A stretch of 64,000 nt of DNA, taken from assembly GCA_024305745.1 (NCBI GenBank), contig JAHRBS010000006.1, positions 560,501-624,500 on the forward strand, written 5' to 3'. Below are positions 47,313-58,601 of this stretch, piece after piece (position 1 is the stretch's first letter; each line of letters starts with the position of its first letter). Source of the DNA: Polyporus tsugae (lineage: Eukaryota; Basidiomycota; Agaricomycetes; Polyporales; Polyporaceae). Below the pieces are notes generated by a model. The model saw only the letters and a list, made by a program, of their open reading frames with translations, did not search any database and was not told where the DNA came from. The position numbers were made by a program, and so were the translations under genes.

Positions 47313-49238
47313 ATGAAGCACCCTTCGAACACGTCGGCATCCACCTCCAGCTCTGGCGCATCTTCCTCCACTCCTGCCCCTCCCAGTCATGGTCTCCGTT
47401 CTCAGTTGGGCCACCTCATCCCCAAACATGCTCTCTTCCAGGTCCGGCTCGAGATCGAGCAGCTTTCCAACGTCCCTCTTATCAAAGGCGAATTCGGTGT
47501 TCGATGGAAATTCAAGAGCGTCCAGTCGGGCTCTGGTTTACTGGGGAAGATGAAGGGCGGCAGTAGGACGTGGTCGGGGCAGAACAAGGGGAAGGGCAAG
47601 GCAATGGTGGGGTCAGGGATGAGCGTGACGGAAGAGGGCGAGCTGTTTGAGGAGGACGGCAGCACCCAAGATACGACCGAAGACGAGCCGTACGCCGACG
47701 CGACCGACGCGACCGACGCGCCCAACAGCAACTACAACCACGACGCTCACCGCGCCTTCGAGTCGCTGCGCACCCCAAATGCCTCCACGCCTCACCTAAA
47801 CGGCCATGGTGCCCCGAATCCCCCTCCCGAGTCTTCGCCTCCTATCGTCCACAGCATGCCGGCGGTAGCATCTACACAGTCCGAGCCGCGTGGGATGACC
47901 CCATGGGCGCAGCTGCAGAATTACAACGTGAAGTGGTCCCATTCAGTGAACGTCGCCGTCCAGATGGACGTGCACCGCGATAACGGGGACCTTCTCCCCA
48001 ACGATCTCAAACTCGTTGTCATGCAGGTGTGTCCGCTCTATTACTTCCGCATCGTCACACCTTCCCGCCGAGCCCTGTCTCTGCTCTCCCTATCATCGTC
48101 TCGTTCCTACATTTTCGACCTTGGCTCTCGCCATGCCCTTGGACCTGCAGCACGGACAGGGAGTGAGCAGGTCTGTCCACTAGGCCGTTATCGGCCAGCC
48201 ACTGAGCGGTTTGATAACAATCTCATCTCCTGCGGCGTGATGACAGACACCAGCGGTCATGGTAGGGCCGAGCGCAGTGGGAAATGTTGTCAAATGGAGT
48301 GTGGTTCCCCGTGCATGTGGGACACCCAGCGGCGACAGGGCGTGGTATGCCGCGCTTGTTTTCGAATCATCTGCCCCCATCTATTTTGATCTGAGTTGCG
48401 CGGATTTGACACTGACACTTTGTGGTAGCGCGTCGTACACGGGGACCCAGATGCGCCCCAACAACCGCGTCTAGGAGTAGTCCACCTGAACCTCGCGGAG
48501 TACGCAGACGCAGGCAAGGTCTCCCGGCGATATCTCCTCCGCCAGAGCAAGACCAACGCGACGCTCAAAGTACGCCCTTTTCTGTCGACTGACCGTCAGC
48601 GTGCTAATGTTACGATTACCGTATAGCTCTCCATTGAGTTGGAGCATATAGGCGGCGAGAAGCACTACAAGCCACCACCCCTTCGCAAGGGCGAGATCCT
48701 CGCGTCCGTTTCCGGCATACTGTCCAACAACGGGCTGTTCAACACCAGGTTTGCACGTGAACTCGACCTGTACGTTTGCGCCGACAAGCTCGAGGACGAC
48801 GCCGCGTTCCCGTATGCGGACAAGCACGGGCAGGTCCAGGCGGACCGGTTGGCGACGTCGTACGGCGTGCGCACGACGGAAGACCTCATCGAGGCACTCT
48901 TCAACCCCGTGCCGAGTGAGGCGGCGGAGCAGACCCCCTTCACGTACTACGCGCCCCCAACCTCTCCTGGGCGGCCGGAGTCGCCGGAGTCGTTCGAGGA
49001 CTTGGAGGACACGAACGGGAGGCGGTCCGTGGACAGCAGCGTGGGGAGCGGGAGCTTCGTCGGGAGCACGAGCGAGAGTTCGAATTTTGACCCGGGCATG
49101 GCGGCGGACGCAGCGACGATGAACTCGAATAGGCATTGGTGGCAGAAGATTCGGAGTCGACCGACTACACCTGCGTCGACGACGAAAACGAGCTTCCGGC
49201 CGAGCACGCCTGCGCCGCCCGTCCCTGTTCGGACCTGA
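47313..49238 (+). CDS. NT-C2 (EEIG1/EHBP1-type C2) domain protein
   Basis: Exons 47313-48026, 48429-48569 and 48627-49238 encode 488 aa. The NT-C2 fold begins with LIPKHALFQVRLEIEQLSNV, then PLIKGEFGVRWKFK, and, after a long disordered Ser/Asp/Pro insertion, NYNVKWSHSVNVAVQMDVHR, LGVVHLNLAEYADAGKVSRR, YLLRQSKTNATLKLSIELEH. The C-terminal third is Ser/Pro/Thr-rich and likely unstructured. In other eukaryotes this domain anchors proteins to membranes and takes part in endocytosis or organelle positioning; fungal members are poorly known. The first intron is 402 bp, long for this genome. The start at MKHPSN is chosen because upstream in-frame sequence looks like a leader; an earlier ATG at 47130 is possible. 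Confidence 0.85.
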
Positions 49239-50046
49239 TAACGACTGTTTCCTGTGCTTGGTTGTGTTCTCGCTCGTTGCTCCCCTGGATTTCTACCAAC
49301 CCGCCCCGGCGTTGAGCATCCCACGACCCCACTCACACTGGCACTGTGAATACGTTAATACCCGCGGACGCTACTGGACCCTGCCTGAACTTCTCTGGTC
49401 GTCCTCGTTCTCGAGGCACCACGGCGCCCCTTTCACGACCGTAACGACTCCTTCAACCACGCCGCGTTCCACCGTATATCTTGGCTCGACCCTCGTTCCC
49501 TCTCACGCATTCCGTTGTCGATGCATGCTTCCCCAGACATCTTGTGCTCCCACGGCAGATTCCCCCAGACGCATACAGTACGGTAATTTATGTGCTCATT
49601 ATCATCAGCGACGCAGGCAGGCACTTATTAACACTTGGCCCCCGCCGTCATCCTCATCCTCTTTCCTTTCCACTCGGTCTGAGTCCCTGCGTCGTTTTCG
49701 TCATTAACATTTACGTGAAGCTTCGTTCTTCGTCTGGACCCTTCAGTTATATATCACCGGCCTTATACGTCGGCTGTCGTAGGACGGCCCAAGTACAGTA
49801 CACCTTTGCGCTCCCCTGCCGTTTTGGTACGTTAATCCAGTTAGTGCTACCCTCACATCCCACATCACGTCTGTCGTTGTCGTCATCCAGTGTGGTCTGC
49901 GATTGCCGCGCCGTCGTGTTACATATACTACATATATAGATACACATGCACCTGCGTTGTGCTCTGGTAATAACAAATGGACCCGCAGATCCCAAGTGCG
50001 CCAATTTAAAAAGAATTTTATGGTTCGCTGGGCTTGGCAGTTTAGA
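49239..50046. other. Intergenic between convergent NT-C2 and NTPase B
   Basis: No gene recognised. The last ~70 bp next to 50047 (GCGAACCATAA, TTGGCGCACTT) match the 3' flank of NTPase copy 1, so they belong to the NTPase duplication unit. Confidence 0.5.
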
Positions 50047-51985
50047 TTAGAGGCCCACACATGGCAGTAAGTTGCAGCGAGCCTTTGTCCTCAGACCTCG
50101 TCCGACTGGTCTCCACATCTCGCGGGTCTCCCTGGCCTCCTGCGCGCCCTTCGACTCAAATGCGGCCTGTGGGAGGATAATCCTCAACTCGAAGCCCTTC
50201 CCGATCCGAAAACGCAAAACTAACGAGGCATACGAGGAAGAGACAGCGCTCACCAGCAACGCCTTCGCGTCCTTGTCGCGACTCCGTAGCTCCAGCCAGC
50301 CCAGCTTCACGCGCGCCGGGTGCAGGTCCCCGAGCATCGCCCGCGCCTCCTCGCTCTTCGCCGCCTTCTTGGCGGTGTGCCCCCCCCGCAACGCGACGTA
50401 CGCCAGAGTCCACTGCACGTCGTCCGGGCGCGGAAGCGCCTTGCCGACTGCGTCGATGGCGGTGCGGACGCCCGCGCGGCCGAGCGCGAGCTCGTGGTCG
50501 CGGTCGTAGAGCTTCCGGGACTCCGGCGGCGGCCTCGTCTCCGAGATAGCGAGCATGCGGAGCAGCGTCACGCGCGTCTTGCCCGCGCTCACGACGAGCG
50601 CGTGGAAGGGGAAGCTTGGGGAGGGGTGGCCGACGGGCGGGACGAGGATCGTGTTGTCGTCGACGTCGACCTCGCCAATCGGGGCGTCGAAGTCCAGCGC
50701 GGCTGCGCTCCGGAGCGCGAGATTTGGCCCGAGGCGGAAGTTGTTGGCGTGCCAGCCGCCGTCGAGGACGCGGCAGGTGTGCCCCGTCTGGGATTGCAGG
50801 AGGACGTCGAGCGCGAGCGGTTGGTAGAACGCCGCCACGACAGGGGGCGAGGCTGCGGGAGGCGAGGCGGAGCTGCTTGGCGCAGGACAAGTCCGTGCGG
50901 AGCTGGGCGGTGAGCTTCTGGCGGAGGAAGAGGGTGGGGACCTCGAAGCCGAACATGAAGCCCTGCCACCAGGGATGGATTCGATGGCATCGCGCTGTAG
51001 AGGTGGAAGAACAGATCGACGTCTTCGAGTTCGGAAAAGTCGTTAGGAAGCGACGCGAAATAGCGGCGGAAAGCGGATTCAGCGCCCTCCTACTGAACAC
51101 TCTTGGACATCCGGATGGACACCCTCGGCGACGGGCCGAGCAGATCGAAGATGTCGAGGGGAGTGTATGCGGGGCTGCCAAGTGGTGGGTTAGCCCAACT
51201 TGCTCGGCCCAAGGCTTCCATAGTGCATCTGTCTGTGGCGTCAATACAGAGAAACCCATGCCAGCAACGGTCGGTACTTACTGGAGCGCACGCATCTCTG
51301 CCCGCGTCCAAACGCTCATGATACAAAATGACGCGCGGACCTGCTTCGCCCACGACGCCCAGCGTGACATTTCCGGCGAAGTCGCTTGGACGACCACGCC
51401 TTGAGAGCGGGGGTCGAGGAAGGCACCCGGAGGCGAGTGGAGGCTGCTGTTCGAATCGACAAGGAATAGCGTACGAGGTGGAAACTCGGCGGCGGCCAAG
51501 TCACGGATCTTATGAACCCCCCTGTGGTCGAAGAGCACGCGGAGAGAGTCTCGTTCACACAGAACGACCGGGATGCGAGCGAAAAGGGCTGCACCAAGGG
51601 CGTAGTAGAGGAACAGCGTCTTACCTGCTCAAACCTTCTTGTAAATCATGGGTGTATCGGAAGTGACGCAGCTACGTACCGAGCCGGTAACGACTAAACC
51701 GGCACGTGTGCGGTTCGAGGCACGCAACTCCAGGATATATTGAAAGATTTGCGAGTACTCGCTACGCACCATAACAAGGGGTTTCGGTGCGCATGCGATG
51801 GTTCCGAGACTGTCGACCAAGATGTCGACGCCACCTTCATTCCTGACAAAAGGCTTGCCTTCCTTCCAAATAGCGTCGTAGGGGGCCTTCATTAGCAATT
51901 CGATGTCGACAGAGCCAGGGCGAGGCGTGGTGTCATCGTGATAGCCCATTGGCGACTCGAGCATGGCAGGGTCGGTGCCAGACAT
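50047..51985 (-). pseudogene. RHS/Crinkler-like P-loop NTPase, copy B (multiple lesions)
   Basis: Exon layout matches copies 1 and D: exon 1 51985-51680, exon 2 51624-51282, exon 3 from 51228, and a last exon ending LLPCVGL at 50047. At least four lesions are visible. (1) About 10 bp are missing at the exon 1/intron 1 border relative to copy 1, removing the core Gly residues of Walker A and shifting the frame. (2) A TAG lies just after RMSKSVQ near 51090. (3) A frame change occurs between SNPS and GFMFGFEVPTLFL near 50960. (4) Another lies near 50840, before AFYQPLALDVLL. The remaining blocks TPLDIFDLLGPSPR, SAGKTRVTLLR and ALPRPDDVQWTLAYVAL identify the family. It is the most decayed long copy. 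Its 5' flank matches that of D. Confidence 0.85.
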
Positions 51986-52064
51986 TGTGATCATTGGTGG
52001 AATGGTAGAAGGAAGAATGTATGAGACTCACGGGCATTCACGGGTAGAAGGTCATCAATGGGAG

Positions 52065-52080
52065 GAGCCCCTGACCCCAC
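52065..52080 (-). promoter_or_regulatory. Conserved 16 bp upstream block of NTPase copy B
   Basis: Same block as at 37009-37024, on the minus strand, about 80 bp before the copy B start codon. Confidence 0.4.
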
Positions 52081-52445
52081 TACAATGCCATTGCTTGCGG
52101 ATCAACGGATGATATGGTTCTCCACATCTATCCGCCCTCGTTGACAGGAGACGGTCCGAAGTCCGTTCAAGTTGCCAACCGGAGACGCTGGGACAGATGA
52201 CATCCGAGTAAGAGCCGAGGCGTGCCAAAGTGGTTCAGTATATATGCGCCGCGTGTGTGAAATGGATGACATCCGAAGCCCCTACGTCGGAAGCTACCTA
52301 CAGAGCAGCTGCGGAGGTCTGAGGACGTGGACGAGTTTGAGATATTAGTTATAATAATAACTCCGAAAGTCCGCCGGCTGGTGTGCTACGGGCGTCTACT
52401 ATACCAAATGAGGACTCAGACCGCCGGCTCTCTCAGGCTCTCTCC

Positions 52446-52535
52446 CTCCTCGAGCGGTTCTACTACGTCTACGACTCCGCCAATTCCCGCGTCGGCTTCG
52501 CGACCACGTCTTTCACCGACGCCACCACCAACTGA
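52446..52535 (+). pseudogene. Aspartic protease 3' stub
   Basis: Thirty codons that encode the C-terminus of an AP4-like protease (LLERFYYVYDSANSRVGFAT to the stop at 52533-52535), with the AP4 3' flank following. The 5' side joins directly to the 5' flank of NTPase copy B near 52420-52440, so this is a duplication breakpoint, not a gene. It marks the inner end of the right arm. Confidence 0.9.
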
Positions 52536-52827
52536 ACGACTGAACGAACCACGGTCATTAGCGTTTGTCCGGCCTTGTTGTACCTCAATACCGGTCGTTG
52601 GTTGTAACGTATTCGACGGCATTTGGGCCGGACATTTGTTGTGACAGTAGGAGTAGATGATCAACGGAGGAGTTCGTGTATATATATGAGGCTTCTGTGC
52701 GCCGCGCGCGGAATGGTGTCATTCCATCGGCGCTCTTCTCTGTCGCCGTCGACCTTCAACGCGTCTCTTCCGATCTGACATTAGCCTTTAGGTTCTATTT
52801 TCAATACGTGTGTAAGGGTAGTGTCAG

Positions 52828-52886
52828 GCATTCGTGGTGTAGCGGTAACACGTCTTCCCGTGGCCGAGCTCGTCCCGGCGGACGAT
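52828..52886 (+). pseudogene. tRNA-Gly(CCC) pseudogene
   Basis: Aligns with the intact tRNA-Gly at 55887-55957 from the acceptor stem (GCATTCG) through D arm and anticodon loop (TTCCCGT). About ten bases of the T-arm 5' strand and loop are then deleted, so no B box remains. The 3' acceptor is changed (CGGACGA). Confidence 0.85.
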
Positions 52887-53183
52887 TGATATCACTTGTT
52901 CCCTCGGTCTCAACAACCCAATACTGTTTCCGCCATTGTCGCTGTCTAGTAGCCCCAGGGTACTACCATCTTCCCCTCTCCAGGCGAAGAAGTGGGATTC
53001 TAACCCTTTCGCGCTTCAACTTGTGGACATCTTCAAGTTGGTCTCTCAGCCTACCTGCGACCGTTCTGACGTTCGTGCGCGCGTAACCTTCGCAATTGCT
53101 ACGGATCCCGCAATCATGTACAGACAAAGAAACACTCTCAATATATTAAGTATGAAAGGAATGGTATGGTTCGCTGCGCTAGT

Positions 53184-55269
53184 TCAGAAATTCAGACATG
53201 GAAGCAAGCTACAGTGACGAGACTTTGTTCGGGCCGCCGGACACCCGAAAAATCCCTTTTCCTGCATGGATAGAGACTCCGTACTGGAGCCAGCCATGTC
53301 GTTGCCAAGGCGTTGTGCAACTCGGACGCGCGGTCTCCACAGCTCGCGGACTCCCTGGACTCCTGCGCTTTCTTCTCCATTGTGTTCTATGAGGTGTGGG
53401 AGGGAGCCACGAACATTATCAGCTCGAACCTGAGCCCGTCGTACGAGAAACGCGCTACTCACCAGAAGCGCCTTCGTGTCCTTGTCACCGCGGCTCCGCA
53501 GCTCCAGCCAGCCGACCGCGACGCGCCGACCCAGATCCCCCAGCATCTCCCGCGCCTCCGCTCCCTTCGCGGCCTTTTTCGCGGCCCCACTCCGCAGCGC
53601 GACGTAGACGAGGCTCCACCGCACCTCTTCCGGACGCGGCAGCACCTTGCTGAGCGCATCGATGGCGGAACGGATGCCCTCACGGTCGCGGTCGCGGTCG
53701 AGTAGGTCAAGGTCCAGGCCGAAATCCCCATACGGCCAGGGCCCGGGGGTTCCCCGCGATGGCCACCATCCGGAGGAGCGTCACGCGCGTCTTTTTCTCG
53801 CTCACAACGAGCGCGTGGAACGCGACGGAGGAGGGGGAGCCCGCGGCGGGTGGAACAACGATCACGGTGTTGTCGTCGACGGGCGCGGTCGGGTTGTCCG
53901 AGTCGCAGTCGAAGTGTAAGGGGGCTGCGCGGAGGGAGAGGTTGGGTCCGATGCGGAAGCTGGCTTTGGTGGATCGGCCGCCATCCGGGTCGACGACATG
54001 GCAGGTGTGCACCGCGCACGCGTCCAGGAGGAGGTCGAGCGCGAGCGGCTGGTAGAACGGCGCCGCGATCGAAGGGGCGTGGGCAGATATGGAGGCCAGA
54101 TGGAGCTGGAACGCCATGGACTGCGAACGGAGGTTGGCGCAGAGCATACGGCAGAGGAAGAGTGTTGGGACGCCATAACAGAATTTAGGGGCATCGTCGT
54201 AGGTTGGATTCGATCCGCTGGCGTTGTAGAGGAAGAAGACACGATCGACGTTGTTGTCATCGTAGTAGCACTCGGGAGGAGCCTGGCGAGAGCGGACCAT
54301 GCGCAACACAGTCTCCAGGTCAGACATCAGGACAGGGAGTGCGAGATGGTCTGCGAAGTCAGCTAACGGCCCGTCCTGCGATTTGACGCGCCCGGCCATG
54401 CGCATGCAGGTCCGAGGAGACGGGCCGAGTAGATCGAAGACCTCGACGGGCATGTAAACGGCGGTGCCAGTGGGTGGATTCACCCATGCTGGTCTCCCCA
54501 ATACCTCCGTAACGCGTCTAGGGTTCGTATCAATGACTTGAAACCCCAGGTCGGCATTGGTCGGTACTTACTGCAGGGCAAGGATTTCCTCCCTTTTCCA
54601 CGGCGCCGATAACCAGTAGGATGCACTAACCTCCTTTGCCCAGGACCTCCAGCGCGAGGTATCCGGCGAGGTCGCTTGGACGATCATGCCTTGCAAGCGG
54701 TGGTCGAGGAAGGGACCTGGAGGCGAGTGGAGACTGCTGTTCGAATCGACAAGGAACAGCGTTCGAGGTGGAAACTCAGCGGCGCCGATGTCATGGATCT
54801 TATGAACCCCGATGTCGTCGAAGAATAAGCAGAGACTATCCCTCTCGTAGAGGGCGACGGGCATGTGAGCAGCTAGGGCTGCACCAAGGGCGTAGTAGAG
54901 AAAAAGTGTTTTGCCTGATCAGAGCTTGTTGTCAATGACGGGGTACCGGAAGAAACGTAGTCACGTACCGACGCCTTGGTGGCCGGTCACGACCAAGCCG
55001 GCATGCGTCTCACTCCAGGTAGGCAGGTCCAGGATATGTTGAAAGATTTGTGGGTACTCGCTACGCACCATAACGAGCGGCTGAGGCGCGATGGCCCCGA
55101 GAGTGTCGACCAAGATGTCGACGCCACTTTCATTCGTGACGAAAGGCTTGCCTTCCTTCCAGATAGCGTCGTGGAGGTCTTTCATTTGGGATTCGAGATT
55201 GACAGGGCCACGGTCAGGCGTTGTGTCATCGCGATGGCCCATTGGCGACTCAATGTCGGTGCCAGACAT
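53184..55269 (-). pseudogene. RHS/Crinkler-like P-loop NTPase, copy D (two frameshifts)
   Basis: Near-identical inverted relative of copy 1. Exons: 55269-54969, 54914-54572, 54517-53463 and from 53386 to about 53184. The Walker A motif (GHQGVGKT) and Walker B (RTLFLVDSN) are intact. Exon 3 has one extra base near 53751 (GGGGAACCCCC where copy 1 has GGGGACCCCC); its length of 1,055 nt instead of 1,054 confirms this. The frame then ends at PGP. A one-base loss in the last exon (GAGTCCGCGAG versus GAGGTCCGCGAG) changes the tail again. The blocks VLPRPEEVRWSLVYVALRSG and LLPCLNF persist in other frames. Copy D lacks the element that splits copy 1. Confidence 0.87.
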
Positions 55270-55328
55270 CGTGAAATGGTTGAAAGAAGAATGGGTGAGA
55301 CTTACTGTTAGAGGGTCATCAATGACAA

Positions 55329-55344
55329 GAGCCCCTGACCCCAC
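55329..55344 (-). promoter_or_regulatory. Conserved 16 bp upstream block of NTPase copy D
   Basis: Identical to the blocks at 37009-37024 and 52065-52080, about 60 bp before the copy D start codon. Confidence 0.4.
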
Positions 55345-55886
55345 GACAGTGACATTGGCTAGCTTGCGGATCAGCGGATGACACGGTTATCCGCCCTCGT
55401 TGACAGGAGAGGGCGCGAGGCTTGAATTGAAGGTGACGTCCGTTCAAGTTGCTACTGGGGCATGCTATCGGCACCCTGAGACAACTCTCCGTCTACGGTT
55501 GACCTTGTATGTGCCGTGTACACGGAGACTGCTGTCTTGGCAGAGGAGTCCGAGTTGCAGATGCCAGCCTAATTAAGGCGATACGGGTTGAAGAGTCTAG
55601 CTAGGGCCGACCGTCTAGTATGCACGCCGCCGATGTTTATTCAGATACCAAAGTGGTTCAGCATATATACATTGTGTGTCGAATGAATGACATACGAAGC
55701 AATTACGTCGGAAGCTACCTGCAGAGCCTGAGGCCTGAGGATGTGGACAAGTTTGAGGTAACTCCGACGGCCTCCGAGTCAGTTCGCATGGCTCTGAGCG
55801 TCTACTTATTATGCCAAATGAGGACTCAGGCATCTTTCCCGATCCGTACGCTCTACTTCACCATACCAGTGTCCTCGTAAGGCATC

Positions 55887-55957
55887 GCATTCGTGGTGTA
55901 GCGGTAACATTGGGTCTTCCCATGGCCTAGCTCCGGGTTCGACTCCCGGCGGATGCA
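55887..55957 (+). tRNA. tRNA-Gly (anticodon CCC)
   Basis: A 71 nt cloverleaf: acceptor GCATTCG pairs with CGGATGC (one G-T), D stem GTGT/ACAT, anticodon stem GGGTC/GGCCT, loop TTCCCAT with anticodon CCC at 55919-55921, variable loop AGCT, T stem CCGGG/CCCGG with loop TTCGACT, and discriminator A. It reads glycine GGG codons. There is no intron. A run of ten T follows 17 nt downstream. Confidence 0.95.
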
Positions 55958-55974
55958 TAACAAGAGCGCCCAGG

Positions 55975-55984
55975 TTTTTTTTTT
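55975..55984 (+). terminator. RNA polymerase III terminator of tRNA-Gly
   Basis: Run of ten T residues 18 nt after the tRNA 3' end, typical of a Pol III stop signal. Confidence 0.85.
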
Positions 55985-56492
55985 CGAATTCTCATAATAA
56001 CCGCACTTGTCCTCGACCACCCAAATCACCGCATATCAGAGGCCCCCCAGGTAGGGGTTATTTTATGTTCGACCACGTCGGGTGGCAGAGGTCATCACCT
56101 GCAGTCACCCCCTCTGAGCGTCGGCTATGCAATGTGGCTGAACATACTGTGGACGAACTTTGTCTAGGGACCTTTGACACACAGTGAATGCACAGCGTCC
56201 GAGTCCAGAGCACCTATGTAAGTGCATATCGTCAGAGGATACGGAAACGTCAAGTCTCGCCAATGGGTCCGATCAACTTCAGCCGCCATGCAGGTTGTTC
56301 AGTGTATCTCCCCTCAACATCCTCCTTCGAACGTGTTCTGTCATATGCGGAGCTGCTCGATGCAGCACAACTCACAAGAAGCCACCTCGTGCTCTCGTTG
56401 TGAGTGGCGAGTTTCATCCATCCCTGCTGCACGCACGGATATACAAGTTATTCAGCAGCTCCCGTGCTTCCTCTCCACTGCGGGAAGAAAGT

Positions 56493-56750
56493 ACAGCGAT
56501 TTTCAATGTGTCAGACAATGGAGAAATCAATGTATGGAACATTGAATTTCACTGTGGGAAACGGCGATTTCAACTGTCGAAAACCATTGTTCCCGACAGC
56601 GAAAATCATTGTCAAATACATTGGAATATGCCCTTTTTACAGGCTTTTTCAGTGTTCATGACAATGATTTTCCGTGTGTCTTACAATCCTTTGAACATTG
56701 TTTTTCAACGTCCCACACAGCGGTTTTCCGCGTATCAAACAGTGATCATG
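56493..56750. repeat. AT-rich repeat with internal short palindromes, copy 1
   Basis: Built from variants of ACAGCGATTTTCA, CATTGT/ACAATG and TTTCACTGT in alternating orientations. The same style and several identical words (ACAGCGA, AACAGTGAATTTCA-like, ACAATGATTTTC-like) recur at 58975-59150. Confidence 0.65.
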
Positions 56751-56985
56751 GGTCCACAATACCACGGTATTTACGCATTCACATATGATTTGAGATGTTC
56801 AAGCAATTGTATTGGTTCTACGCTACAACAGATGGAGCCAAGGACTACAAGCATAGTAAAATCACTTGGCATGATGTCCAATATCAAGCAGGCAGCGACG
56901 AGTAGCTAGGCATGGTCGAGCTTGTCTCACCCATCGCGGATCATCAGTAATTCATCAATTGTCTGAAACGGTATGAAACGATCTG

Positions 56986-57091
56986 ATTCAGACATTTCAG
57001 ACCATTTCAGACCATTTCAGACACGTTCAGACCCAAGTCAGACCTGTCAGAGCATCAGTGTTCAGACATGCAAAATGCCCTGTCAGACATT
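56986..57091. repeat. Degenerate TTCAGACCAT array
   Basis: Eight CAGAC occurrences in about 105 bp with a roughly 10 bp period at the start (TTCAGACCAT), degenerating to the right. Two more occur at about 57418-57432. Confidence 0.8.
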
Positions 57092-58601
57092 TTCGAAAAT
57101 GACCCTTCCCATGCAGTGATGGGTCCCAAACTTACCCAAATCACTTGAATGTCATCCGCGATGGCCCCCAACCGACGAAACCGGTACACAGCTGCCCGCA
57201 TCATCGGTAACAGCAGCGGCCGTCATCCACGACTGTGCAGCGACCGTGCAAACACTATGCAGCGTCCTGGGCACGCGCGGGGCTCGCGTGCTCCCAGACT
57301 GTCAGGGGTATGCAATGTGAGCTCCCGCACCTCAAATTTTGGCATCGCGGGGTGTGTGTCGCTCACAGTGGGTAATTGTCGAGTTTCGAGCCGTTTGGCG
57401 CCCGGGCGCCAGATCTGTCAGACATTCAGACAATCAAGGAATTACTGATGATGCAGCCGGGGGTGGCTGGGTGGAACGCGGGGGTCTGAAGGAGCATATG
57501 GGGGAGAGCAACAAGGTGCGTCTGGAGAAAGAGGAAGCGCTTGAGGTAGGAATCTTGGTAGTGAGCGCGTCCATGAGGCCGGGGTCGTAGGACAGGAGAT
57601 GGGCTGAGGTCACAAAGGCAAGGTCTGCGCGTAAACGACTCCATGACTACAACTGCATGTTGTCCCAGTTGTGGAGCATGACCCGCAGCTTGTGCCACAT
57701 ATTGCTGCCGATCCGACAGCCCGTTAGCATGCGCATACCTAACATGAAACGTGACTGGAAGTGGAAGCGACGCACCAAGTGCCGATGAAGACGCGGCAGT
57801 TCAGCGCAACAGTAATTGCGGCCTGACCTTCTCGTTCGCGCCAGCAACTGTTTCAGCCTCTTGCTCCCAGCCGTCCTTCTGCGCCTGGCGGCGACACATT
57901 ACACCGCTACCAGGGTCTATCCGGCGCCGCGTTACACCCAACCACGGGGCGCTTTCTCGTGGCAGGAGGAAAGGGTGGGATTCCACAATGAACGATGGCA
58001 GATCAAGTGCGAAGGGGAGTCATTGAGGACAATCACGAACCGTGACTTGGCGCGACCTAGAGAACATGACAGGGAATGCTCTCGCACGTCTGGGCCTAGC
58101 GAAATTGAGGGAAATATGAAGGATAATGGCGTGTATCGTACCCATGAGAGTGCTTGGCGAACTCACCATATCAATTACTCGTCAAAACAACGCCGACCCA
58201 TCCTGCACCGGCGCATATAGTCACCTAACCTCCTCGTCCGGTCACCCAGATGTCTGAACGCAGTGTATCCACCTGTTATAATTGCGAAACTCACTTGCAT
58301 GCTGTGTTATCCGACATGCGGAGCTGGGTACGATGGAAGATAGGCTGTGGATCTGGCTTGACGGCTGGTTCTTGTACTTGAAGCTTGTACTTCGAGCCGA
58401 CAACGTGATAATGGGTCGCGTTCCATCTCATGGCAAGAGTCAGAGTCCAATCTAGACAGAAAAAGGATCTTGGAACTGCGTAGCCAGAGCCAGGGAACAG
58501 CATGGTGGTGGTAGGAAGACAAGAATGACTTCGCCTTCAGTGAACAGTTCGCGACGGTCGACGTTGATAGGTATGACGTCACGGACTCTACTACTTAAAA
58601 A

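Larger units (their letters stand above)
52446..55775 (-). repeat. Inverted duplication, right arm
   Basis: Reverse-oriented counterpart of 36820-41045: protease 3' stub, tRNA-Gly remnant, NTPase D and its 5' flank. It lacks the 1,144 bp element, so it preserves the empty insertion site. The 5' flank (about 55385-55830) is also repeated upstream of copy B at about 52085-52420. Confidence 0.85.

Noticed and set aside
50156..51259. 367-codon minus-strand ORF across NTPase copy B
   Set aside because: Only a short part (GFMFGFEVPTLFL) matches the family; most of it is an alternative frame made open by high GC content.
56184..56909. 241-codon ORF
   Set aside because: It spans repetitive AT-rich palindromic sequence and shows no protein family features.
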